Below, piece after piece: positions 14,591 to 24,727 of a stretch of 64,000 bases of DNA. The number at the start of each line of letters is the position of its first letter. Within the stretch, counting starts at the first letter, position 1. This stretch comes from Macrolepiota albuminosa (taxonomy: Eukaryota > Basidiomycota > Agaricomycetes > Agaricales > Agaricaceae). The translations under genes and the position numbers were made by a program. Location of the stretch: contig JAMWFC010000134.1 in assembly GCA_027475525.1 (NCBI GenBank), positions 150,797 to 214,796 of the forward strand, in the 5' to 3' direction. The notes under the pieces were generated by a model. The model ran no database searches. It worked only from the letters and a program-made list of their open reading frames with translations, and had not been told where the DNA came from.

Positions 14591-16291
14591 ATTTCTATGT
14601 TTACTTGTAAGGTAAAAATAATCTTAATAGAATAAGACTGGACTTTTTATTTCAAGTCAACTTTGATTCACTAAGATTGTGGGGCTCAGTTACTTGCACA
14701 CACACTTTATAATAGTGATGTATAAGTTTAATTGATTTATTTGAATGAACTTAAAAGTACACTCAAAAAATGGGTCAAACAGTACTATTACTAACCCAAA
14801 GTCAACTCTAGATGCCCATAGGTCTAAGTAGTCTGCTCTCTGGGGACCTCAAGCCATGGCAAGTAAATTGCTTGCCTGGCCTCTCTGAAATTCCCTCTTT
14901 TTTATATCCCTTTCCTTTGTGCATGGACCACAATGTAATGGTGTGTTTAGCCATTGTGTCAATGTGCAACCAGCACTGAATACTTGGTTTGACATGTTGC
15001 TGGGCCTAGGTGCTTGATTATTGGCCTTTCTAGTGCTTGATGTGCATGGTCACTCAATTTTCTGGTTAAACCTCTCTTTTGTTGCCCAGCTACCCCTTTT
15101 CTCCCTTCTTCCCTTTAGCTTTCTCTTTCTCTTGAGCTTTTATGGAGCTCTTTGTTGTCACTTAATGGCTGCAGTGGGCTTGTTTTGTGGTGAGAGGTCA
15201 TGGATGAGAGAGCACAGTGTATTTTGGAGGAGAGTGACAGGGTTGATGAAGTGATGTCAGCACTGATGGGAGGCCTGATCAGAAGTGATGCCAAGATCCT
15301 GCCCTTGCTGAGCACTGCCACCTCTCAGTTATTCCCATGCCATCAAACTTTGATGGTGCTTCCTCACTTGCATGTTTATTGCTTGCTGGTTTGTTTGATG
15401 AGTTATTGCATAGTTTTGGGTTTTGGTGACAAGGTGAGTTGCCCTGTATCTACAGTTTTTGACACATGCTTACAGTTTTTGTGGATATATTGGGGTCATT
15501 ACTCAGTTTCTGTCTGCCTCACCTGAGGCAGACATATCAATAAATAGAGTTTTAAGAATAGAAGTAGTAAGGTGGGAGAATGAAGAAAGAAATAAAGAGT
15601 CAAGTGATGTCTTAAACTGTATGAATTATGGACAAAAGATAAATGCAGCTGAAGTTCTAAAAGTTGTATTAGTAGATAGGGCTTGAAGAAATGTGTAAAA
15701 GAAAATCATAGTGAGGATAGCTGGACCAGGATCAGAGAAGAAAATAGAGAATAACATTATGGCTGTGTTGAATTATAGACAGAGAATGAGTGTGGCTGGA
15801 GTCTTAAAAGCCAATAGCAAGAGTGGCTGAAGAAGGATTGGAAGGGGAAAATGAAGAATAAAATGAAAGGTCCTCTGTGTATTGAATTGATTTTTACACA
15901 AAGAGCATGATTTTTCTCACTGCTGGCACTGAAAAGTTTGGTGCTACTGACCGGACAAATCAATTTTATGCACTTGGACATATATTTCGATTCCATTTCT
16001 TTTTTACATTTGCCATTCACATTCAACATTACATAAGTTACTCACATTCAACATTACATAAGTTATTCACATTCAGCATTACATAATATACACAAATTTA
16101 AATGATATGTCACATGTTGATTATTAAGTATCATATTGGTGCGCATATCTTCCGTTTGTTCCCTTCCACCATCATCTCTCTTTTATCTACTTAATCAGTG
16201 ATAGATCCTGCTACATCTGTATATTCTAAGGTATCTCTAGTGCTTCTAGTGTCTGATCTAGTATCTGATCTGTGGTAATTAAGGATTGATC
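14591..16291. other. Decayed non-coding stretch
   Basis: AT-rich sequence with very few CG dinucleotides. Frames at 15021-15254 and 15200-15526 show no family resemblance and no splice structure. Near 16018-16092 there are three tandem copies of a 25-bp unit built on cacattcaacattacataag. Nothing else could be assigned. Confidence 0.45.
16018..16092 (+). repeat. Three tandem 25-bp repeats
   Basis: The units start at 16018, 16043 and 16068 with small differences (cattcaacatt versus cattcagcatt). It is a local minisatellite just upstream of the dioxygenase-like pseudogene. Confidence 0.85.
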
Positions 16292-19263
16292 ATGTCTATT
16301 GCACCTCCCAAATTGCTGAAAGACAATTCTCAGTATCTTGATCATCCACATTTAAGAGTTGTATTCTTGGAATGGCATGCCAAGGAAATGAACTCTCCAA
16401 GGATATTCTCTAAATACTTTCCAACTCTTGTGCAGGAGTTACAAGATAAGCTTCTTGGAGCTGCTCAGTGGGTGTGTAGCCTTTTGATATTGTAAATTTA
16501 AAACTCTTACTTAGTTTGTTAGAAATCTATCTTGCTTCAATGGGCTAAACTCAGTTGTGGCCTTGACTTGTCAGAGACAGAGGCAGCATTCCTCTTTATT
16601 CATGTTCTTTGGTATCAAAGTTGCAATCAGCCAGATGTTGCTCTTGATATTCTGCATACTGAACAAGAACTTCATTCTAATAAAGCAAGTCTAGATATTA
16701 CTACCTGATTATTATTACTAAATTTAATGTTTAGCCACCTCCTAAAAACAATATGATGGTTCCAGATATTGATTCTGATGATTCTGATGAAGATTTATCT
16801 CATTCTGAAGTTGGACATGCTTTATCACCTGCTTTATCACTTGCTTTATGTCCTCCATTTTCATCAAGAACACATACTGCTTGGAATTCATTTTATATTA
16901 CACATCCTCAACAACAAATGCAGCTCTGTATGGAAATGGCACAGGACTTCAAAGAGTTTTTTTGTCTAAATATTTCTGAATCTCAAGTAAGTAATTTTTG
17001 AATAACTTTATTTTAGTTTTAATAATTGGAGGCAGTATTTTAACAATTCTGTTTATGCTGTGGAGGCTTTACGCAAAATGAGAGCAATATCACCTGCAAT
17101 CTGGCAATCTGCTTATTGGAAAACTTGTGTGAAGAAATCTGAACTTGCTACTGTGGTTTCTCTAATTTGTGCACCTGATACTACACTTGAACACTCTTCA
17201 CCTCACATTGCAAAAAGTTTTCGTGATTATACTTGGAAAGAAGCACTTGGCTTCATTTTTGACAAGTGGACACCTAATGAAGTATATACTCAGCCTGAAA
17301 TTTCACCAAAGGTTATTTTTCATTATTTAGATAAATATTATATTGCTAAATATCTTGCAGAACTGCCATTTTATTCATACACCTTACAGCATAGGCTTGC
17401 TAGTACAAGGATTAAGCCATGATGATTGCATTATTCCTAATCAATCCAGGCCATCCTCCATTTTTTTCTTGGTAAATCTAGCCAATTTCAATGATGCTTT
17501 GATTGCATTATTCCTAATCAATCCAGGCCATCCTCCATTTTTTTCTTGGTAAATCTAGCCAATTTCAATGATGCTTGGATTACTTGGTTATTGCCAAGTC
17601 TTATAAAACAAAATATATTTGTAAGTTGACTTATTTTTATAATTTATTATTTGTTTAATATAGGCTAGGCATGCACTTGAAATACTAAACAGGCTCACAA
17701 AGAACTACGTGGCTTGAATGTATCCAAATATAAGTCCAACATGCATCCACAACTAGCTCTCATCTTAAAAGAAACTCAGTCTTTGCAAAAAGAAAATAGT
17801 AAAGTCAAACATCAGGCTTTTTCCCAACTATCATCCACAGGCTTGACTTTTAAATCTAAATCTGAACAAAAGTCTTCTTCCAAATCTAGTACTAAAGACT
17901 TGTTGCCATCTGCATCTTCTTCATCCATGATGTTTGAAGACTTGTCTTTAAAGAGACTTCCATCTCTACAGAGCTCTATGGATGTTGATGAACCAGAGAC
18001 TATATTGGTTTTAAATACTTGTCAACTATGCAAAAGATTGCCTAAAAAGGATCAATGTGTTATAGTTATATTTATAAAAAAAAAAATTGGCTATGAAAAA
18101 CTGAAAGGATATGTTTTAACTTGTGCTCCATCTGATGATCGATTGCTCTCTTTTGTATGTATTTTTAACTTTTAATTTTGACAATTGTTACTTAAATATT
18201 ATTAGACTAGTAAAAAAATTGTCTCAAACTACCAGTATTACACACCTCAGGAGCTTGGTCTTGTAAAGATTGCACATTGGCCACATGTATATTCAAGATG
18301 CAAAAAAGATGTTGTTATTTTGATAAATGCAGAGAACCTATCAGAAATGGTGAGATTTTCTATTTGTAAAATATTCTTAATTAACAAATAATATCAGATA
18401 GGAGCAGTACAATTTGAAGCTGCATCAAAAAAGGTTCTTGGTCATTTGATTCAACATCATAATGCAGTTTCCAATCTTGAAACTTTAAAAAGAGGACACA
18501 GCTTTGAGGCATGGCGATACAGTAAAATACATGCAATTGGCTCACGACAACCTCAAGGAGGCCGTGCAGGTGATGGATATACTCAATATGAGGGAATAAA
18601 AGCAGGTACAGATATTGAAATTTCTACCATGTTCAAGCATGCAGAAGTAAGTTTTTTAAACTTGATACAAGTATATTTTTTTTAATTTTTATTTTGAGGC
18701 TGCTGATATTTTGACAACTTTAGCTAAAGGAATGCATCCTCCTTTAACTAACAAAATTATTGAAGAAAGTGAAGCAGGTGATGGAAGTGATACTTTGAAT
18801 CGTCTTGGATCTACTAGCAGCAATTTATTTGCCTGCACAGATTATATGTCTCCTCAGCATACTGATCATGATCAAGGCATCTCAATTTGTATGCAGTACA
18901 TCAAGAAATCTCTGCCAGATGAATTTAACTTTGCATATACTCAATGGAATGTTTATATTGAAACTCAAAATAATTGCTTGTGGTAAGTATTTATTAGAAT
19001 TTACTGAAGCTGCTATTTGCTAATTTTATAAAAGGCTATTTTATAGTAATCATCTTCATGGTACAATTATGCCTAGGCTTTCTTCAATGACCAAAAAAGC
19101 TGGAGCAGGAGAAGATGATCCACCACCACCAGGAGGTTATGAAAATTCTGCTGCTAGTCAAGGCATTCATAAGACTCGTCGAAAAACAGATATTAATAAA
19201 GCAAAACAGTATCAAGTTATCCGTCATTGTTACAATTTGCATAAAAAATATTGGCAGAACTAA
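16292..19263 (+). pseudogene. Degraded 2-oxoglutarate/Fe(II) dioxygenase gene (TET/JBP-like signature)
   Basis: Exons can be followed at 16292-16471, 16523-16684 (GC donor), 16735-16986, 17036-17311 and from 17361 on. Later exons lie around 17700-18150, 18210-18350, 18400-18640, 18700-18980 and 19050-19263. The last ones carry the clearest signal. An H-x-D pair occurs in SPQHTDHDQG (His codon 18858, Asp codon 18864), about 40 residues later comes a distal His in NHLHGTIMPR (codon 19057), and then a basic KTRRKTD stretch that could hold the 2-oxoglutarate arginine. This HxD...H layout matches the JBP/TET-type oxygenases expanded in mushroom genomes, which act on methylated bases; that assignment is from memory. 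The long N-terminal part is unrecognised. A 77-bp duplication at 17424 and a small frame slip near 17700 break the frame. Confidence 0.68.
17424..17577 (+). repeat. 77-bp tandem duplication inside the dioxygenase-like gene
   Basis: Copy 1 is 17424-17500 and copy 2 is 17501-17577, identical over about 76 bases. The insertion shifts the frame. With one copy removed, an exon running from 17361 to about 17620 reads through (NLANFNDAWITWLLPSL) to a GT donor. Confidence 0.97.
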
Positions 19264-19366
19264 AGACTTTGTTTTGTATATAAATAATTAAAATGTTGAT
19301 TTGAAAAATATATATGTTAATCTTTTTGCATTGTAACCAAGAATTTAGTAAATATGAAAATACAAT

Positions 19367-21138
19367 TTATTGTGCAAGTATTTTTGTAACTATAGAAAGT
19401 GATTCTATCCAAAGAAGCCGCCGTGACTGCATATCTTGTAAGTGAATCATTGGAAGTTGAGCAAATTGCAATTCAAAAAGTGTAAGTTGTGCAGGTGAAA
19501 AAGGGCAATGTGGATCAAGAACCTCAATATGAGATAAATGGTCTGGTAAAGAAAGAAATAAATCTGCTGAATCATTATCATTGGTATTGTGTGCATTGTA
19601 GTGGGCCCTAATCTGAGAATTGTCTATATCAGCCCAATCAATGCCAAAATCTTCTAAATTACCATCAACAGTCTCATCAATATGTAATCCTTGCAACCCA
19701 TTTTCCTGCATACCATGAATAAACATTTTTCTTGGAGAGCGATGGCGCTCATTTCGGCGAGCAAGAATGTGATGATTCCAGACTTCAGCCCACATTTCAA
19801 GATCTATGTTAATAGCATCAAGAAAAAGAAAGTGGAGGAGCCAGATATGTCCATCAATATCAACATTGAGTCCATCATGAACTTCAAGATGTTAAAAGAA
19901 ATCTTTCCATTTCTGACCAACACCCCAAGTGACATCAACCCACAGGCATTCAACACAAATGTTATGAACACTCCTGATATATTGAATTTATATTGCACAT
20001 GAAAATAGAGATGTAACAGACCTGCCCCAAATATATGAATCTCGACTTGATCCTTGAATTTCCTCCATTCTTGCAGCAACTAAAAAATTCTCTGTACCAT
20101 GATCTCCTCGGACATGGCTTGGATATCCAAATATTACTGCAATGTCTTCAAAGAGCTTGAGGACAGTTTCTGCTCGGTTATTGTTGTGTGCTTGAATACC
20201 TAGCAAAAGACGCAAAAACCCATCAATAAAAGCATGAATAATAATTTTTCAACGAATAAGACCTAAATATAATGTTATTAAAAGTATGTTCTCTGAAGCT
20301 TGATGTACTTACCATGCTGGCCATCATGATGCCAGAGTGAATTTGGACCTGGAACAGAATAGACATGGCGTTGTATACGACGAGGTGCAAATGTTGATGT
20401 GGTAGGACCAATAACTTGACTATATGAATTGATGATGCGCTGATGTGGAACACGTTCATCAAGATGAAGAAGCTAACCATCAATCATGCGTCGTCCAAAA
20501 GAAGGAAATTGCTCATAGATATCCAGCATAACAGCATTGAGTTTGTCATCCAAAAGTTGAGATAAATCAGCTGAGACTCCAGGAGTATAATAACGCTGTA
20601 CTGATCCATCAGACTGTTCCTGCTGAATATAGACAGGTGGGCCAGCTGGTAAAAGCCCATATTCCACTAATCGGCGGCGAATTGTCCTAGCACTGCATCC
20701 ATATAGATCTGCAATGTCCTGGCATGTAGCACGTCCAGAAGAGAGATGAGCAAGATCTTCTGGTTGGATATTGATGCGTGGGCACCCAGACTTTCCATCA
20801 GAAATTGGTTCACCAAGCAATAGTGGCAGCGCATCAGGATTGTTAGTTGATAAAGTGGTAGCCTCATCTAAAGCAACTATCATATGGTCAACACTTTGCT
20901 GTATTGTCTGATAGTCTTCAGATGCCAGCAAGTGAGCATGCTATAAAGCAAGCTGAATATAATAAAGTGTAAAGATTGGCCAGACACTCACTTGATGAAG
21001 TTCTCCATAGAACTGCAAACAAAGCCTTTTTTGTTCTCCTAGGCGAGCAGCATCACCCAATTGGGTCCTCAGAGTAACATCCACATTGCGTCCTAATTCA
21101 CCAAAAGCTATCCCAATGTTGTTCACTGGAATAGCCAT
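19367..21138 (-). pseudogene. DDE integrase-type transposase, degraded
   Basis: Exons on the minus strand are 21138-20992, 20940-20313, 20262-20022 and about 19973-19367. The product starts MAIPVNNIGIAFGELGRN, then has a helix-turn-helix (CQDIADLYGCSARTIRRR). The catalytic core follows: first Asp in LWHHDGQHG, second Asp in VRGDHGTEN, and the Glu in HNICVECLW, matching the HDG / RGDHG.EN / HN.R.ERLW pattern of retroviral-type integrases in DNA elements. The end carries WNHH...RSPRKMF. Three in-frame stops interrupt it: TAG near 20472, TGA near 20250 and TAA near 19895. They fit CAG to TAG and TGG to TGA changes. It lies 104 bp from, and tail to tail with, the dioxygenase-like gene. From memory this family resembles elements filed as IS3EU; that name is tentative. 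Confidence 0.85.
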
Positions 21139-21583
21139 AGAGTATTGAAAAGAGTTGAAAAGTCACAGTACTGTGATTGCGTTGATCTGTCTGAGTTTTG
21201 CACCTTATTTCATGTATAACTATGCACCCGTCAGAAACACATGTACAATCTTCAATTCCACACCTACAGGTTCATCTTCCTGGACTTGTATCACATCCAA
21301 CAGAAACTACAGCACTAATGATTACTACTCAAGTACAAAATGAAGCATAGCCCCAATGTCTGTCACATCCTACACCACTTTCTCTCCTTCTAATCCTCCT
21401 TTCTTCCAGGACGTCGTAATCTTCTGCACGATGGCACAAACCTAATGCTAGAGCAGGTCTTCCAATCACTCAAACTAAATAAATTCAACCTCAAGTACAA
21501 CCTCCTGGGCGAATCATGCCTGTGCAAGAATAAAGTTTGCATTGTTGTATCTAGAACCATCTCAGGCGTTAGCAATGACAGTG

Positions 21584-22402
21584 TCATCCAAAGTTGAGCG
21601 GCGGTGTTGGCACCCCTATTGCAGAGGCTGTGGTGCTTGCTTCTGCATCAGAATTGGTTGAGTTGGAGGTCGAATTAGTTGCAGGGACAGGAACCGGAAT
21701 CGCAACTGCAGAGACATCAGCTGTGCAACCAGGAACGTCGTATGATGAACCGTCAGAGGCATAGTCTGGTACGTCATTGCATGTGAAGGTGGGAAAGACA
21801 TAGAGCGCTGGTTGTTGTGGAGGTAAAGGTTCTTGTCTGCACCTGTGGAGATTTGAAAGCCTCGGTCGCTGATTTTGGATTGTCAGCAGTGTTAGGTTGA
21901 CAGAAAAAAGAAATACGTACTTGACTTGAACGTCACGGGACCAGTATGCATTGTTGAGAGTGCCAGTGGTAAAGTCTTCATTCACAACAAGACAGAGCTG
22001 GCTCTCGTCAAGCATCTTCTTCTTTGAATCAGACACACCAGTGTAGCAGAGGGTGGTGGCACCTGCAACGCCAAGAAAGATGCACGCAAAGGTGAGCCGC
22101 CGGAAAAGCTTATGACACTTGGGCTGGAGGAGGGGGGAACCTTGCTTAAGAGAGTCGACCAAGTTGGTTGGGATTTGGCCCTTTTCAAGCATGGAAGAGA
22201 CATTGTGGACATTGTATTTGAGTGTGGGGGGAGTCCAAGAGAGGGTAGAGCTGGGATAGGAGGCAGGGGAAAGGAAGGGAGGACAAAAAGCCTGGGCAGG
22301 ATGGACTTGTCGACAACTCTCACATGGAGGACTCTGAGTGTGGTGCCTGTATTTGTATTGTAATCCTGGTAGTCGGAAGAATGGCGCTGGCAGTGAGGGC
22401 AA
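21584..22402 (-). pseudogene. N-terminal fragment of a GH16-type glucan-modifying enzyme
   Basis: The segment reads IPTNLVDSLKQGSPLL, a basic stretch, then a hydrophobic anchor (LTFACIFLGVAGATTLCYTG), then CLVVNEDFTTGTLNNAYWSR, which is the start of the catalytic module of basidiomycete type-II membrane GH16 proteins. An intron with GT and AG ends (about 21920-21868) is still present, after which ISTGADKNLYLHNN continues. A two-base insertion then shifts to LYVFPTFTCNDVPDYASDG. The sequence stops before the catalytic ExDxxE region, so it cannot be active. The family call rests on remembered similarity of these blocks. Confidence 0.6.
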
Positions 22403-22549
22403 GTGCGAGGATGAGGTTGGAGATGGTGAGACTAATTACATAGTCCCTATCATAGACATGTATACGTGTCCAAATATGACATGTGCTGTGATTACAGCAC
22501 GCTGAGGACCATCTATATATCATGTATCAATGCCAAGAGTCAATTAGCA

Positions 22550-23021
22550 AACTTAGAACCGAATTTAGGACGTACACTTATGAACTGTTCATAACTCAAT
22601 TGTGCCCATCCATCCTTATCGGTATCGACGCTGAAGCAAGTTTGAGCATCGGGTAAATGGTTTGACCTTGACAATGAACGCACCGTTGGAAAGCCTCCAT
22701 TAAAGTCTTGACAACGACACAAGCTCTAACAAACCAATCAAATGTGATACCCGGGGGCGGACCATATCTTGTTGATGGTCCTGAGGCTGGGAAAAAAACC
22801 CATGTGGATCTGACTGAAGATGGTATAACAGCTAGGGACGTATCATATTTCCGTTCCACTAGAGTCATCAAGGGAGGTGATAGGTTATATCCAAAACTCT
22901 GAAGAGCTTCTGCTAACTCTTGACCTTCAATGGATCCTGAATGATCCCGGTCAAAGTGCTGGAAAACGTTCTGCCAGTCAGTAATATATTTCAGGCCAGC
23001 AAACTCTGTTATTTGTCTCAA
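22550..23021 (-). pseudogene. Penta-EF-hand (PEF1/peflin-like) gene fragment with introns
   Basis: The frame contains FAGLKYITDWQNVFQHF, then an EF-hand loop (DRDHSGSIEGQE), ALQSFGYNLSPPL, YGPPPGITFDWFVRACVV, and after a retained GT-AG intron (about 22683-22631) a second loop (DTDKDGWAQLSYEQF). These are the consecutive EF-hands of fungal penta-EF-hand proteins, which bind calcium. The N-terminal Gly/Pro-rich domain and the first EF-hands are absent, so it is a fragment. Keeping the intron argues against a processed copy. Confidence 0.75.
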
Positions 23022-23059
23022 GGTCAGTACTGACTAATACCAGATAATTACGTGGAGAA

Positions 23060-23327
23060 TAACATACTGGAACTCCCAAGCATCTTTGCCCCAAATTTCC
23101 TTGTCCAGGCTGAAACTCTCCATGGCCATTCTGGTCTTTGAAAGGGTGAGGAGCTCGGTGACTGTGTGCTTAGTAAACTCTGAGGGAGCATGGGCAGGGA
23201 GGAGTGTTTTGAATAGTTCAATGGCGCCCATGCGGGTCGAGGGGTTGCGGGATTTGGCACTGTTGAGAGTCTGTGTGAGGATGCGACAAAAGACATCCAT
23301 GGTAAGAGGGCGGGTGAGGGCGAGCAT
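23060..23327 (-). pseudogene. Fragment of a HEAT-repeat-type protein (possibly GCN1-like)
   Basis: An ATG-led frame reads MLALTRPLTMDVFCRIL, LNSAKSRNPSTRMGAIELFKTLLP, and TVTELLTLSKTRMAMESFSL before losing similarity. Helical repeats with small-residue spacing suggest HEAT repeats. The pattern recalls the translational activator Gcn1, but I cannot confirm that. It is in the same orientation as the GH16-like and EF-hand fragments next to it. Confidence 0.45.
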
Positions 23328-23406
23328 AGGTGGAGATGAAACTGGAGATAACTAGTATTCGAGTCAGTGGTTAGTTTTAGATGAAAAGGTCATAATCAGG
23401 ACAGAC

Positions 23407-23737
23407 TCAGGATTGTGGTGTGCCTGTATTATGATCCTGCCATGCGGAGGAGCTATCATGTGGTGTCAATGCGGGAGGAGAGGCGGTATGATTTGAGTAT
23501 GAAAACATGGGCAGTAGGATGGATGTGTTGTAGTAGACAGGTGGGACCCAGGCATTGATAGCTGCCCAAGCAAAAAACGTATGTGTTTTGCCACAATTCA
23601 TATTTTCTGAAATCGGAAGGGTAATTATATTGTTGTACACTGGAGAAAACAAAACATGAGTTTATTTGGGCGTTAGCAGAATGTGAAGAGACGCACTTTC
23701 CATCTCCAACTTTATCCACCTTTCCCAATCTTTTCAT
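23407..23737 (-). other. Unrecognised spliced coding fragment
   Basis: MKRLGKVDKVGDGK leads to a GT-AG intron of about 58 nt, then VYNNIITLPISENMNCGKTH and FAWAAINAWVPPVYYN in an open frame to a stop at 23407. Codon use and splice sites look like host genic DNA. I do not recognise the family. It is the fourth same-strand fragment in this cluster. Confidence 0.4.
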
Positions 23738-24573
23738 GGTTGACCTATAATAAAGCGTACAAGAGTTCTTGACATGCCAAAACTGTTGTCTCCCTCACCC
23801 GTGTCATTTCTGCTCCATGAATGTGTCGCCCAAGTCGTTCGTACCAGCATGCATTGCTCAAAGATAGAGTTGACAGAGAACACGCCAATGAATATACTCA
23901 CAGGGGAAAGTGAGTCTAGATCAGGTGGGGGAAATGGCAAAGACCTTATAGAACTGTGTGGTAAATAAGGTAAGTCACAACGTAGAAGATGAAAAGACTA
24001 ACTTAGGACCCATGTCAGAAGGACTTGCATGGAAGACCATGCTGAGATGTCTGAGGCTAAAGCCAAGGGACTTGCATCTGGAGAGAGGGGTGGGTGGGTG
24101 GTGTCGGTGACTCAGAGTTTCTTATACCATGTGAGTTCACCCTTGACTTGCTTCATCCAGGTAAAGCTGTAAATACCAATGCCGCATCAGATACCAGGGC
24201 CCCAAGTCCCTAGGTACCACACCGGAGGTGCCACTGCAGGGGCCGTTTCAGAGCGTTAGAAAACAGGGATAAGAAAGGTGAGTACTCACCTTTATATACA
24301 CATGCAGGTGTATACGATCACTGATGGTTGAATGGGTACATATACACAACAATAAGTATATGACACGAACGTGATCTTGAAAATCATAGGGGTCATGTGG
24401 TATTCTGACTCTCTATTCCACTAACAGGCCATATACCCCCAGAAGAGGATGGAAGAACAAGAACGATTGAAGGTTTCATGTATATTTTACAGTTAGTCTA
24501 CATGCAAATGATTAAGTATACGGCATGGTTGCATATGCAATCTATGGTGTAAGTATTACAGTCAGTATTAGCA

Positions 24574-24727
24574 TTCTACATCACAATAACTTTTACAGTC
24601 TGGAGTACATCAGAATTGCGTCTATAGTGGAGAATGAATCTATCATATGTTTCTACATCACAATAACTTTTACAGTCTGGAGTACATCAGAATTGCGTCT
24701 ATAGTGGAGAATGAATCTATCATATGT
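24574..24727 (+). repeat. 77-bp tandem duplication at the 3' end of the HECT-like gene
   Basis: Copy 1 is 24574-24650 and copy 2 is 24651-24727, essentially identical. Copy 2 covers the last codons and stop (24720-24722) of the minus-strand gene; copy 1 duplicates them downstream. Confidence 0.97.
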
